Of a stretch of DNA of 64,000 bases, positions 1 through 8,876 are shown piece after piece (positions within the stretch are counted from its first letter, which is position 1; each line of letters starts with the position of its first letter). The translations under genes were made by a program, and so were the position numbers. The DNA is from an uncultured Sphingomonadaceae bacterium. GTDB lineage: Bacteria; Pseudomonadota; Alphaproteobacteria; Sphingomonadales; Sphingomonadaceae. The notes below the pieces were generated by a model, which did no database searches, had not been told where the DNA came from, and saw only the letters and a list, made by a program, of their open reading frames with translations. Where the stretch lies: contig CANMGU010000002.1 of assembly GCA_947497455.1 (NCBI GenBank), positions 1,024,506 through 1,088,505 on the forward strand, given 5' to 3'.

Positions 1-2
1 AT

Positions 3-470
3 GGCTATATTCTAAGCCTGTTCCGAACCTTTGCGAACAGCATGCGGTTTCTGACCAAGGCGGTACCCAATTTGCTGGACCGGGATAGTCCGCTGCCGCT
101 CCGCGAACGAGAGATTGTCATCTTACGGACCACCGCCAAGCTGGATTCCGAATATGAGTGGGGTGTCCATGTTGCGATTTTCACCCAGGCTGCAGGATTG
201 AATGACGCGCAGGTTGCAGCAACAAGAAATGGATCGGCTGATGACGCTGTCTGGAACGACACAGAAAGTTTGCTCATCCGCTGTGTCGATGATTTATGTG
301 ATCGGGGAACGATCACGAATGCCCAGTTGGCGGATTTCCAGATGCTATGGTCGTTGGACGCGCAGCTTGAGATCATGGCTCTATGTGGCACGTATCATAC
401 CGTCAGTTTCGTCGCCAATAGCACGCGTCTAGCCAATGAGAGCTTTGGCAAACAGTTTCCCGGGCGCTAA
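3..470 (+). CDS. Carboxymuconolactone decarboxylase (CMD/AhpD-like) family protein, 5' end cut by window
   Basis: The reading frame is open to the window edge, so the true start probably lies outside; the first internal ATG is at 42. The translated part (FRTFANSMRFL, then LPLREREIVILRTTAKLDSE, then EWGVHVAIF) follows the alpha-helical CMD fold, in which the loop after the 'REREIVILR' helix normally holds a redox CxxC or its remnant. Here the position reads EYEWGVH, without cysteines, so AhpD-type thiol chemistry is unlikely. Substrate and role are unknown. Its stop overlaps the stop of the convergent DUF4112 gene by four bases. Confidence 0.7.
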   Translation, partial: GYILSLFRTFANSMRFLTKAVPNLLDRDSPLPLREREIVILRTTAKLDSEYEWGVHVAIFTQAAGLNDAQVAATRNGSADDAVWNDTESLLIRCVDDLCDRGTITNAQLADFQMLWSLDAQLEIMALCGTYHTVSFVANSTRLANESFGKQFPGR

Positions 471-904
471 CCCTCTAAGGTGCGCGTACCAGGGTGATGC
501 TTGTCGAGATGCTTTCGGACAATCCGCAAATTGCGGCTGTTCGAGCGCCAGAGAAAGTCGAAAACGTCGCCGGCCAAAGGGATCGCACCCAAGGCAGTAT
601 CAATACCGACATTGGTTGCCATGCGGGTCAATTGCCATTTGGACATGCCCAGATTGCGGGCTTCCCATACAATATAGGCGCCCATGGCTGCGGTGACGAT
701 ATCACCGACGACCGGGATCAGGCCGACCAGCGCATCCAATCCAATAGGCTTGTTAATACCGGGCACAACAAACGCGCGCTCGAGCACTTTTTCCATGGCT
801 TCGACGCGATTGCGTACAGCTTGCGGGTCGCGGCTAACATCTGGCAATTGTTCGGCCAGTCGTTTCAACTGTTCTTCCGAAATCGCCATATACCCTCCCG
901 ACAC
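467..904 (-). CDS. DUF4112 domain-containing protein
   Basis: A 145-residue protein with the DUF4112 signature: an amphipathic N-terminal helix, then ALVGLIPVVGDIVTAAMGAY and, after a spacer, GAIPLAGDVFDFLWRSNSRN. The two Pro/Gly-centred hydrophobic segments look membrane-associated. The function of DUF4112 is not known. A second start (MAISEEQ) five codons in is possible. It lies downstream of, and on the same strand as, two peptide-binding lipoproteins, but I see no evidence of a functional link. Confidence 0.75.
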   Translation of the reverse strand: MSGGYMAISEEQLKRLAEQLPDVSRDPQAVRNRVEAMEKVLERAFVVPGINKPIGLDALVGLIPVVGDIVTAAMGAYIVWEARNLGMSKWQLTRMATNVGIDTALGAIPLAGDVFDFLWRSNSRNLRIVRKHLDKHHPGTRTLEG

Positions 905-921
905 AAATTATACTCTGATAG

Positions 922-2439
922 TTATGATATAGGTATTCCAACCAGCGGATTCAATGGATGCCAGGCCCGCGGATTGACCGCAAAGCCGCGCTGACCGGGC
1001 CTGCTGATCGACCAACGCACGGGAACGGCCAACGGAATATAGTTGTAATGCTGAACCAGAATAACCTCTGTCTCGGCATAGAGCCTGGCCTTGATTTGCA
1101 AATTGGTTGCCGCATTGGCTTCCTGAATTTTCGCATCGGCGTCGTTCAGGCAGACCGGTGTCTTATCGCAGGTTAGCTGAGATAAAAACCATTGGGCGCT
1201 GTCATAAGGCGCAATTTCATCAATGAGTCGAACGTCTGCATCTTCATTCAGAGCAACTTGACGAGCGTCGAGCCCCACGCGGCGCAGATCCGATCGAATC
1301 CGTAGGAATAATATATCCGCGCCAGCGGCATCGGGAACGGCAATGGCCAATGGAACCACCGGACCTTCCAGTGCCTCCCAGCGCCGCACATGTTCACGCG
1401 CAAATTGTTGTCGATCCTGCATGGTCATGCTGGTCCAGTCTGGTCGTGCATTGATACCCGCAACATTCAAAGCATCTGGAATGATCTTCTGGCGACTTTG
1501 CCAAGCTGTTACTTTGGGGAAGGAGGTCAATAGCGCCGGGCGATCAATTGCCATCGACAATATTTCCCGATTGTCAGGTACAGACCAGAAACCGTTGGCT
1601 CTCACAAAAATAAGTCCGAACAATCCGGCAACCGGATCCAGCTTTATGTCATCGCTATTCACGCCTGCCTCATCAACCAGCGGGAGATGGTGAAATCGCC
1701 CGTTCAAGACGAGGTCAGTAAACCCCGCAGTGTAGCGAGCCACCGCTTTTGCAGGACTTTCACTGTTCAAAATGACTCGGCGCGGGTCGTCAGTTGGTTC
1801 ACCGTCTTGCGCTTCTTCGTCTTGCTCTTCATCCTCGGCATTGGATGCGACCTGATTGAAAACGCCCAACGTATAAGCACGATCATTATCCACTTCGCTC
1901 ATTGGACCGGCCCCTTGGCCGCTCCGGAACAATCCCATTTCCGGTTGCGCCATGAGTTGTAGGAAATTGGGGTGCGGCGAATTCAACCGAACTTCAATCA
2001 CACGGCCTGTCATCGAAATGATCTCGTCGATGACCTCCAGATCTCTTCCCAATCGGCTTGGACGGAGTTCGGTAATGCGTTCGCTCAGCAATGACGCGAT
2101 TCGTTCTGCGGTGACCTGGCGGCCGTCATTCCAGGTCGCTTCGTTGAGTCGGAATATATAGCTCAGGCCGTCATCCGTAACGATCCAGCGCGCCGCCAAT
2201 GCTGGAACGACGCGCCCCCTTTCATCAAAGCCAACCAGTCCTTTCGCTATCGCGGCTCGCGCTGTGGCGGAGGCGTAATTTAGCTTGATTCCGACCGGTT
2301 TTATAAGAGGTGCTGCATCATCAATAACCGTGACACGTGCGCGATCCTCATCTCCCGTCATGCCGCAGGAGGCCAGAGATAGCGACGCAGCAGCGGTGAC
2401 AAGAAACCGTTTGAAATCAAGGCCAGAACGATGGATCAT
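922..2439 (-). CDS. ABC transporter substrate-binding lipoprotein, family 5 (oligopeptide/nickel type)
   Basis: The N-terminus is a lipoprotein signal with lipobox LASC near residue 26, so a periplasmic, lipid-anchored product is expected. The body follows the SBP_bac_5 pattern: 'ALAARWIVTDDGLSYIFRLN' near residue 80 and the W-N-D-G-R loop, with C-terminal matches to dipeptide-binding proteins. An acidic insert around residues 200-220 (EDEEQDEEAQDGEPTDD) is unusual. It overlaps the upstream paralogue by ATGA, so the two are probably translationally coupled. No ABC permease or ATPase gene is adjacent, and the ligand is unknown. Confidence 0.8.
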   Translation of the reverse strand: MIHRSGLDFKRFLVTAAASLSLASCGMTGDEDRARVTVIDDAAPLIKPVGIKLNYASATARAAIAKGLVGFDERGRVVPALAARWIVTDDGLSYIFRLNEATWNDGRQVTAERIASLLSERITELRPSRLGRDLEVIDEIISMTGRVIEVRLNSPHPNFLQLMAQPEMGLFRSGQGAGPMSEVDNDRAYTLGVFNQVASNAEDEEQDEEAQDGEPTDDPRRVILNSESPAKAVARYTAGFTDLVLNGRFHHLPLVDEAGVNSDDIKLDPVAGLFGLIFVRANGFWSVPDNREILSMAIDRPALLTSFPKVTAWQSRQKIIPDALNVAGINARPDWTSMTMQDRQQFAREHVRRWEALEGPVVPLAIAVPDAAGADILFLRIRSDLRRVGLDARQVALNEDADVRLIDEIAPYDSAQWFLSQLTCDKTPVCLNDADAKIQEANAATNLQIKARLYAETEVILVQHYNYIPLAVPVRWSISRPGQRGFAVNPRAWHPLNPLVGIPIS

Positions 2440-3980
2440 TTCGTGCTTATACGCAGAGTACGGCTGGGATGCACATTGGAAATATTATCTTTCCACCCCT
2501 CGACGCGTTTGCTGACGAGGGAACGAGTAACGTAGAAGTAAAGCGGGAGGATCGGCATATCATTGATCAGCATCTGATCGGCTCGGCGCATCAAGTTATT
2601 GCGTTGGTCGGCGTCTGCGGCGGCTATGGCTTGCGCCACAACCGCATTATAGGCCGAATTGTCATAACCTGAGTAATTGCCTGCACCATTGGTCGATTGA
2701 TGGACGGTCAGAAAATTCTCGGCGACTGGTAAGTCGGCAATCCAGCCTGAACGCGCGAGGGCAAAATCATGTTGCCTTAGCGCGGCGAAATGGAGGGCGG
2801 CCTCGCTATTAAACAGGCTGGCCTGGACATTGAGGGGTTTCCACATCGTGGCAAGAGCAACTGAGACCCGTCGATGCTCGGCTGAGCTGTTGAAACGCAT
2901 TTCAAACTGCAGTGGATTGGCTGGACCATAGCCGGCTTCCTCCAGCAATTCCCGCGCAGCGGTCAAGCGCCTTTCACGTGACCAGCTTGCCCAGACCGGC
3001 TTCGTAGCAATCCCGCTGGTCAGCTCGGGTGGCAAAAGACTCCAAGCCGGAACATTGCCAACGCCGATGACTTGGTCGGCGATCCAGTCGCGTTCCACAG
3101 CCATCGACAAGGCGGTGCGAACGCGAGCATCATCAAATGGCGGCTGGCGGGTATTGAACGCGTAGTAATAGCTACCGAGATACGGGACGCTATGGGCCAG
3201 CCCAGGGTGATTTTCATTCAACCATTGATGGCGGCTCGCCGGATAGTCGGCTGCAATATCCGCACCGCCAGCCAAAAATAAACGCATCGCGGATAGACTA
3301 TCATCCATCGGCTTCCAGATGATGCTGGCCGTCGGCGGCGGCTTGTCGTGCCAAGCCGGATTGCGCTCCAATCGGGCATGGTCGTTGAGTTGCCACGCCA
3401 CCAACTGATATGCGCCGCTTGTCACCATCGGTCGCTCGCTTGTCCACAGGTCCCCGGATTGTTCGATAACATGAAGCGGCAAAGCAGCCATGGCCGGATG
3501 GGCCAGCAACACTGGTAATGCCGGGGCGGGCGAGGTGAGTATGACAGTGACGGTTTGTGCGCCGTCCGCGGTTACCGAAGAGATATTGTCGAACAGCGCT
3601 TTTGTCGGGGATGCTGTGTCCGGCGCATGCAAGCGCACCCATAGTCGGGGAAAGATTGCCGCGTCAAAGGGAGTGTCATCGGAGAAGCGTAGCCCTTGAC
3701 GAAGCGTGAAAGTCCAAACCAAACCGTCCTCCGAAACTTTCCAGCTTTCAGCTAATCCCGGCTCGGCTTCTCCGCTAGCGGTGAGCCGGGTCAGTCCTTC
3801 AAATTGATCAGCGGCAATGCGCAGGGAAGAGAGATCGGAGATTTTCTGGGGATCTAGGCCCTTGATCTCGGAATCAGACAGACGCACGATCTGATCAGGT
3901 CCCGGCATCGTATCCGTGTTATGTTGCTGACCACATCCGGCAAGCAGGAATATTAAACCAACGAGAGCGAGTAAGCGCAT
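2436..3980 (-). CDS. ABC transporter substrate-binding lipoprotein, family 5 (peptide type)
   Basis: This 514-residue lipoprotein has signal peptide MRLLALVGLIFLLAGCG, with C16 as the lipidated cysteine. The SBP_bac_5 hallmarks are clear: ESWKVSEDGLVWTFTLRQGL, FSDDTPFDA, and later ARVRTALSMAVERDWIADQV and a C-terminal MLINDMPILPLYFY. It is the first gene of a two-gene operon with the following paralogue (ATGA overlap). It faces away from the acyl-CoA-dehydrogenase-like gene, with a short shared intergenic region. It probably binds peptides or similar solutes in the periplasm, but specificity cannot be read from the sequence. Confidence 0.83.
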   Translation of the reverse strand: MRLLALVGLIFLLAGCGQQHNTDTMPGPDQIVRLSDSEIKGLDPQKISDLSSLRIAADQFEGLTRLTASGEAEPGLAESWKVSEDGLVWTFTLRQGLRFSDDTPFDAAIFPRLWVRLHAPDTASPTKALFDNISSVTADGAQTVTVILTSPAPALPVLLAHPAMAALPLHVIEQSGDLWTSERPMVTSGAYQLVAWQLNDHARLERNPAWHDKPPPTASIIWKPMDDSLSAMRLFLAGGADIAADYPASRHQWLNENHPGLAHSVPYLGSYYYAFNTRQPPFDDARVRTALSMAVERDWIADQVIGVGNVPAWSLLPPELTSGIATKPVWASWSRERRLTAARELLEEAGYGPANPLQFEMRFNSSAEHRRVSVALATMWKPLNVQASLFNSEAALHFAALRQHDFALARSGWIADLPVAENFLTVHQSTNGAGNYSGYDNSAYNAVVAQAIAAADADQRNNLMRRADQMLINDMPILPLYFYVTRSLVSKRVEGWKDNISNVHPSRTLRISTK

Positions 3981-4073
3981 AAATTCATTTGTATATGTTT
4001 TTGCTGGATCGACAAATAGTAACTCCTATGCTGGCTATCACCGGATAGCGCCGAAAGATTGGGAGATTCGCGA

Positions 4074-5258
4074 ATGGCTGGCTTGCAATATGATATTGGC
4101 GCGATTGGTGACGGCACCGGCGCCGCGATCATGGCGCTTTCGCCAGAAATAGCGGATCGCGCAGACGAGATAGAAGTTGCCCGCCATTTGCCAGCTGACC
4201 TTGCAAGAAAAATGGCGGCTGCTGGCGCCTATAATCTCTCGAAACCGTCAGCCCTGGGTGGTCTGGAATTGCCGCCCTTTGAATTCATGCAGGTGATCGA
4301 AACCATTTCTGAGGCCGACGCCAGTGCCGGCTGGTGCGCGATGATAGCGGTGACGTCTACACTGGGGGCCGCCTATATGGGCGAGCAAACCGCCAAAGAG
4401 ATTTTTGGTCCGAATGATGTGATCACCGGCGGTGTTTTTGCCCCTATGGGCAAGGCAGAGGATAAGGGCGACCATTATGTCCTGTCGGGGCAGTGGCAGT
4501 GGGGATCCGGGTCGGCCAATTGCAGCTGGCTCGGCGGTGGCGCGTTGATTTTCAAGGACGATGAGCTGCTGAAATTCGACAATGGTGCGCCCTATCACCG
4601 GATGCTGTTCTTTCCAGTGGATGATGTCGAGTATATCGATAGCTGGCACGTTTCCGGCATGAAAGGCACGGGTTCCGGCGACTTTAGCGTCAAAAATATC
4701 AAGGTCCCCAAAGAGCGCAGCGTTTCCTTTGTGGCCGATCGTCCCCGTGATAGCGGCGCGCTATATAAATTCCCGCTCTTTGGTTTGCTTGCACTTGGCG
4801 TGTCCTCGGTTGCGCTTGGCAACGCGCGCGCTGCACTGGAGGAAATCAAACAGGTGGCGATCCATAAAAAAACACCAGGTGGCGGCCGCAGCATGGCCCA
4901 GCGCGCCACTATTCAAGCCGAGATTGCGCGCGCCACAGCGCAGCTGAGTGGCGCGTTCAGCTTTCTTGAGGATGCGATCGGCAAGGCATGGCATGAAGCA
5001 CAAGGCAATGGTGATATTTCACCGGAGGCCCGCGCAAATTTACGGTTAGCCTGTGCCCATGCGACCGAAACCTCAGCCGATATCTGCAAAATAGCCTATA
5101 CTTTGGGCGGCGGTGGAGCTGTCTATTCCAGCAATAGCCTGCAACGTCGTTTTCGTGACGCCCATGTCGCAACCCAGCATATTGCGACCGCTCCGGCAGT
5201 GTTTGAGCTAGCCGGGCGGATATTGTTGGATCAGCCCGTTGATATGGCGATGTTGTGA
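4074..5258 (+). CDS. Acyl-CoA dehydrogenase family flavoprotein (group D monooxygenase-like)
   Basis: The protein has the acyl-CoA dehydrogenase fold: an N-terminal helical domain with PADLARKMAAAGAYNLSKP and SEADASAGWCAMI, a middle beta domain (VLSGQWQWGSGSANCSW, HVSGMKGTGSGDFSV), and a C-terminal domain ending RRFRDAHVATQHIATAP. The SxxH-like tail and the absence of the usual acyl-CoA catalytic glutamate pattern fit the subfamily holding HpaB/DszC-type flavin-dependent monooxygenases and hydroxylases. That is family inference; the substrate is unknown. I chose ATG 4074 because GGGAG lies nine bases upstream; a TTG fifteen bases earlier is less likely. Confidence 0.78.
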   Translation: MAGLQYDIGAIGDGTGAAIMALSPEIADRADEIEVARHLPADLARKMAAAGAYNLSKPSALGGLELPPFEFMQVIETISEADASAGWCAMIAVTSTLGAAYMGEQTAKEIFGPNDVITGGVFAPMGKAEDKGDHYVLSGQWQWGSGSANCSWLGGGALIFKDDELLKFDNGAPYHRMLFFPVDDVEYIDSWHVSGMKGTGSGDFSVKNIKVPKERSVSFVADRPRDSGALYKFPLFGLLALGVSSVALGNARAALEEIKQVAIHKKTPGGGRSMAQRATIQAEIARATAQLSGAFSFLEDAIGKAWHEAQGNGDISPEARANLRLACAHATETSADICKIAYTLGGGGAVYSSNSLQRRFRDAHVATQHIATAPAVFELAGRILLDQPVDMAML

Positions 5259-5282
5259 CGAATGGCCTCTGATCAACAAAAC

Positions 5283-5369
5283 TGGTGCGGACGGCGGGAC
5301 TCGAACCCGCACACCCATTTCGGATAGCAGATTTTAAGTCTGCTGCGTCTACCATTTCGCCACGTCCGC
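5283..5369 (-). tRNA. tRNA-Leu (anticodon TAA)
   Basis: Read on the minus strand, the sequence folds as a class II tRNA. The 7-bp acceptor stem GCGGACG pairs with CGTCCGC, followed by discriminator A and an encoded CCA. The anticodon loop contains TAA (in GACTTAAAATC), there is a long variable arm, and the T arm is GGGTTCGAGTCCC. It decodes TTA and probably TTG leucine codons. It sits between the acyl-CoA-dehydrogenase-like gene and ihfB. Confidence 0.95.
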
Positions 5370-5509
5370 ACCGGTAGAACCAACTTATGTTGGAATATGC
5401 GACAAGCATCATTGCACGCATCAGGTCAAGTGCGGAGATAAGCTATTGTGAAGTTTTTTGCTGGCCGGTCTGGTATTTGACAGTTTCGGCCGGTTTTGCG
5501 CCATTCGGC

Positions 5510-5791
5510 TCAGTTTTTGTTGAGTTGTTCGCGAATTTCTTTGCCGGGTTTGAAATAAGGAACGCGCTTTGCAGGCACTTCAACCGATTCACCGGTACGC
5601 GGATTTCGGCCGATGCGTGGTTTGCGTTGCCGTGTCGAGAATGCTCCAAAGCCGCGCAGTTCAACGCGTCCACCTTCGGCCAGTTTCTGACTTATCTGAT
5701 TGAAAAACAAGTCAACTATCTTCTCAATCTCGTCTGGCTTCAGATCAGGATTTTCTTCGGCCAGTTTTTCAAGCAGTTCAGAACGTATCAT
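5510..5791 (-). CDS. ihfB: Integration host factor subunit beta
   Basis: A 93-residue HU/IHF-family DNA-binding protein. MIRSELLEKLAEENPDL begins the helical dimerisation part. GRVELRGFGAFSTRQRKPR and GRNPRTGESVEVPAKRVPYF form the beta arm with the DNA-intercalating proline (NPRTG), and FKPGKEIREQLN closes the fold. The beta type is inferred from the start, the sequence and its place downstream of rpsA, as in E. coli. The start MIRSELL is chosen because AAGG precedes it by seven bases. IHF bends DNA in recombination, replication and transcription as an alpha/beta heterodimer; the alpha subunit gene is not in the window. Confidence 0.92.
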   Translation of the reverse strand: MIRSELLEKLAEENPDLKPDEIEKIVDLFFNQISQKLAEGGRVELRGFGAFSTRQRKPRIGRNPRTGESVEVPAKRVPYFKPGKEIREQLNKN

Positions 5792-5997
5792 AGGTGTGCC
5801 TTTCCGATTGTGGGGCAACCACGGAATTTAAGCTGTTCGCTGCCTGCCAACAGAGTTGGTCGGCTTAGCGATTATGATAGGATAGTGACAGAAAATTTGC
5901 ATGTTTTCAATGGGCTTTGGATTTTACATTGTAATACGTCTTGAACTGGGACGGGTTGGCCGCATCTGCGCTGGCGCATGAAACGGACTGGATAATG

Positions 5998-6033
5998 AAA
6001 AAGCCCGCCTCGTTTTGCGAGAGCGGGCTTTTT
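5998..6033 (-). terminator. Rho-independent terminator after rpsA
   Basis: The stem pairs AAAAAGCCCGC with GCGGGCTTTTT around a short loop containing TCGTTTTGCGA. In the rpsA direction the stem ends in a T-run. It lies about 30 bases past the rpsA stop, so ihfB is probably transcribed from its own promoter or by read-through. Confidence 0.85.
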
Positions 6034-6064
6034 CTTGAAATCGGGTCGGGCAATGCCCGGACGT

Positions 6065-7768
6065 TTAGTCGTCTTTTTTCTTGAGCGCCTCGCCAAGAAT
6101 ATCGCCAAGGCTCGCACCGGAGTCTGTGGAACCGAACTGCTCGACAGCCTGTTTCTCTTCAGCCAGCTGATGGGCTTTGATCGAGAAATTCGGTTTCTTC
6201 GAACGATCGAAACCGGTAACCATCGCATCGACCTTCTGGCCAACCTGGAAACGATCAGGACGTTGCTCGTCACGGTCACGGCCAAGGTCGGTCCGTTTGA
6301 TGAAGCCGGTGGCTCCGTCGTCGCCAACCTGCACTTCAAGACCGCCATCGCGAACTTCAAGCACGGTAACGGTGGTGACCGAACCTTTCTTAAGCCCGCC
6401 GGTGTCGGTACCGCCGACTGCAGGTGCACCTTTTTCAAGCTGCTTCATGCCCAGTGAGATACGTTCCTTCTCAACATCGATGTCGAGAACGATGGCTTTA
6501 ACTTGCTCGCCCTTGTGGTGGAGGTTGAGCGCGTCTTCGCCGGAAATGCCCCATGCGATGTCAGACATGTGAACCATGCCGTCCACGTCGCCTTCAAGGC
6601 CGATGAACAGACCAAATTCGGTCGCGTTCTTAACTTCGCCTTCAACCGTGCTGCCAACAGGATGGGTATCCGCAAAGTCGGTCCATGGGTTGGACTGAGC
6701 CTGTTTGAGACCCAGCGAAATGCGGCGTTTCTCGGTATCGACTTCCAGAACGATCACATCCACTTCCTGAGAGGTGGAGACGATTTTGCCAGGATGTACG
6801 TTTTTCTTGGTCCAGCTCATTTCGGAGACGTGGACAAGGCCTTCAATGCCGGCTTCCAGCTCAACAAAGGCACCATATTCGGTGATGTTGGTAACCGAAC
6901 CGGTCAGTTTCGTGCCAACGGCATATTTCTCGGAAGCCGCATCCCAAGGATCGCTTTCGAGCTGTTTCATGCCGAGTGAGATACGCTGCGTGTCTTTGTT
7001 GATCTTGATGATCTGGACTTTCAGCGTATCGCCGATGTTGATCATCTCGTTCGGGTGATTGACCCGCTTGTAGCTGAGATCGGTGACGTGAAGCAGGCCG
7101 TCGATGCCGCCCAGGTCAACAAAGGCACCATAGTCGGTGATGTTTTTCACAACGCCTTCGGTAACCTGACCTTCAGCCAGGGACTCAATAAGTCCGCTGC
7201 GCTGTTCGGCGCGGGTCTCTTCGAGGATCGCGCGGCGCGAAACAACGATATTGCCACGCTTACGATCCATTTTCAGGATCTGGAATGGCTGTGAAATGTC
7301 CATCAGTGGGGTCACGTCACGCACGGGGCGGACATCTACCTGGCTGCCGGGCAGGAAGGCTACGGCGCCGTCAAGATCAACCGTGAAGCCGCCTTTGACG
7401 CGTCCGAAGATAATACCGTCAACGCGGTTGCCTTCGTCATATTCTTTTTCAAGCTTGTCCCAAGAAGCTTCGCGGCGAGCGCGGTCGCGGGACAGCATGG
7501 CTTCGCCGTTCACATTTTCGATACGGTCGACATAGACTTCGACTTCATCGCCAACATTGAGTTCGGCTTTTTGACCGGGAGCGGCGAATTCGCGCAGCGC
7601 CACACGGCCTTCTGATTTCAATCCTACATCGATGACAGCCATGTCATTTTCGATGCCGACAACGGTGCCTTTGACCACGCGGCCTTCAAAGCCTTGATCT
7701 TCACCGCCAATTGATTCGTTTAATAGTGCCGCGAAATCGTCGCGACTGGGAAATGCCGTAGAGGCCAT
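6065..7768 (-). CDS. rpsA: 30S ribosomal protein S1
   Basis: A 567-residue protein with six S1 RNA-binding domains, roughly at residues 30-95, 112-178, 198-267, 284-354, 371-441 and 459-530. The repeats show the GxVxxixdyGAFVdLgG pattern (for example TEGVVKNITDYGAFVDLGG and LTGSVTNITEYGAFVELEAG). Length and domain number match alphaproteobacterial S1. It binds mRNA on the 30S subunit and helps initiation on structured leaders. The gene lies between cmk and ihfB, the conserved proteobacterial order, and ends at a strong terminator. Confidence 0.97.
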   Translation of the reverse strand: MASTAFPSRDDFAALLNESIGGEDQGFEGRVVKGTVVGIENDMAVIDVGLKSEGRVALREFAAPGQKAELNVGDEVEVYVDRIENVNGEAMLSRDRARREASWDKLEKEYDEGNRVDGIIFGRVKGGFTVDLDGAVAFLPGSQVDVRPVRDVTPLMDISQPFQILKMDRKRGNIVVSRRAILEETRAEQRSGLIESLAEGQVTEGVVKNITDYGAFVDLGGIDGLLHVTDLSYKRVNHPNEMINIGDTLKVQIIKINKDTQRISLGMKQLESDPWDAASEKYAVGTKLTGSVTNITEYGAFVELEAGIEGLVHVSEMSWTKKNVHPGKIVSTSQEVDVIVLEVDTEKRRISLGLKQAQSNPWTDFADTHPVGSTVEGEVKNATEFGLFIGLEGDVDGMVHMSDIAWGISGEDALNLHHKGEQVKAIVLDIDVEKERISLGMKQLEKGAPAVGGTDTGGLKKGSVTTVTVLEVRDGGLEVQVGDDGATGFIKRTDLGRDRDEQRPDRFQVGQKVDAMVTGFDRSKKPNFSIKAHQLAEEKQAVEQFGSTDSGASLGDILGEALKKKDD

Positions 7769-7974
7769 ATAAGAGTTCCTTAATAGTCATTTTTTCGGGC
7801 CAAGCGGTTGGTTCCGCTGGTCTTGGACCAAAATATGATTGCCACCGCATGTGACAGCCATATCCCCCAGAAAACTGCCATAATCTGGCAACGCAAAAGG
7901 GAAAGCCGAAACAGAAAAAGCTGCACCGTAGCCGGAGCGGCGTTTACCGTTCCGTCTGGCACATCATTTTTTCG

Positions 7975-8619
7975 CTATGCCGGATCTTTGTCGCGCCGGC
8001 GGCTTATCTTCGCGTTCACCAAGGCAATTGCCTGTTGAACGGCGTCGCCTATAGTCAAATCGGTCGTATCAAGCAAGTCCGCATCTTCCGCGGGCTTGAG
8101 CGGCGCGGTGACACGGCTACGGTCCCGTTCGTCGCGTTTCAAGATATCGGCGAGGATATCATCAAAGTTCACCATCTCGCCGCGGCGCTTCATCTCTTCG
8201 AAACGACGGACCGCGCGGGCTTCGGATGAAGCGGTTACGAACAGCTTCACATCGGCATCTGGGGCGATGATTGTGCCGATATCGCGGCCATCCAGGACTG
8301 CGCCCGCCGGTTGATAGGCAAAATCCTTCTGCCGTTTGTCCAGCGCCAGCCGCACTTCCGGATGGACCGAAATACGGCTCGCTAGGCCGCCGACGGCTTC
8401 ACTGCGCAAGCCCGGTTCATTGAGCAGCGCGCCATCGAATATACAGGCCTTAAGCGCGTGCTCTGGATTATCGGCATTTCCGCGCTGTTCCCGCAAGGTC
8501 CAACCGACCGCGCGATAAAGCAGGCCAGTGTCAAGAAAGGGCAGGGCAAAATGCTTCGCAAGTTCTTTGGAGATAGTGCCTTTACCCGAAGCAGTGGGAC
8601 CATCGACAGCGATTATCAT
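7975..8619 (-). CDS. cmk: Cytidylate kinase
   Basis: This 214-residue enzyme phosphorylates CMP and dCMP with ATP. It opens with the P-loop IIAVDGPTASGKGTISKELA, followed by FLDTGLLYRAVGW. The nucleotide-monophosphate-binding segment VLDGRDIGTIIAPDADVKLFV and the lid ILKRDERDRSRVTAPLKPA are intact. The start MIIAVDG is chosen over an earlier in-frame codon because it gives the family's usual N-terminus and an ATGA overlap with the upstream membrane-protein gene. It belongs to the aroA / membrane protein / cmk operon upstream of rpsA. Confidence 0.95.
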   Translation of the reverse strand: MIIAVDGPTASGKGTISKELAKHFALPFLDTGLLYRAVGWTLREQRGNADNPEHALKACIFDGALLNEPGLRSEAVGGLASRISVHPEVRLALDKRQKDFAYQPAGAVLDGRDIGTIIAPDADVKLFVTASSEARAVRRFEEMKRRGEMVNFDDILADILKRDERDRSRVTAPLKPAEDADLLDTTDLTIGDAVQQAIALVNAKISRRRDKDPA

Positions 8620-8876
8620 GGCCGCTGCCTCGCTTGCCCTTGATAGGCTTTCCACAGGCCACCCAAGGCGATGCCGATCCAGACAATTTCGAGCAGTAAA
8701 GATGCAAGGTTGAAATGCACCATCAATGACAGGGTGAGCAAAAGCGCTCCAATCAGGTTCGTGCCGTTATAAATGAAAGGGTTCACGTTTCGGGCATAGA
8801 CGTTGTAAGCGTAAGCCGAAACAATCAATATGCTGCCCAATATGCCGATCACGTTGGCGGAAAAATCATCCAGCAT
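8616..8876 (-). CDS. Small integral membrane protein (CBU_0592-like)
   Basis: An 86-residue protein with about three hydrophobic helices (IGILGSILIVSAYAYNVY; NLIGALLLTLSLMVHF; LLLEIVWIGIALGGLW) and a short basic tail. It resembles the small CBU_0592-type membrane proteins of unknown function. It is tightly packed, with its start overlapping the aroA stop by one base and its stop overlapping the cmk start by four. Co-translation with both enzymes is therefore likely. Nothing in the sequence shows a biochemical role. Confidence 0.7.
   Translation of the reverse strand: MLDDFSANVIGILGSILIVSAYAYNVYARNVNPFIYNGTNLIGALLLTLSLMVHFNLASLLLEIVWIGIALGGLWKAYQGQARQRP

Noticed and set aside
467..994. Open frames on the plus strand between the CMD-like and ABC-binding genes
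   Set aside because: They overlap the DUF4112 gene in the antisense direction and show no domain.
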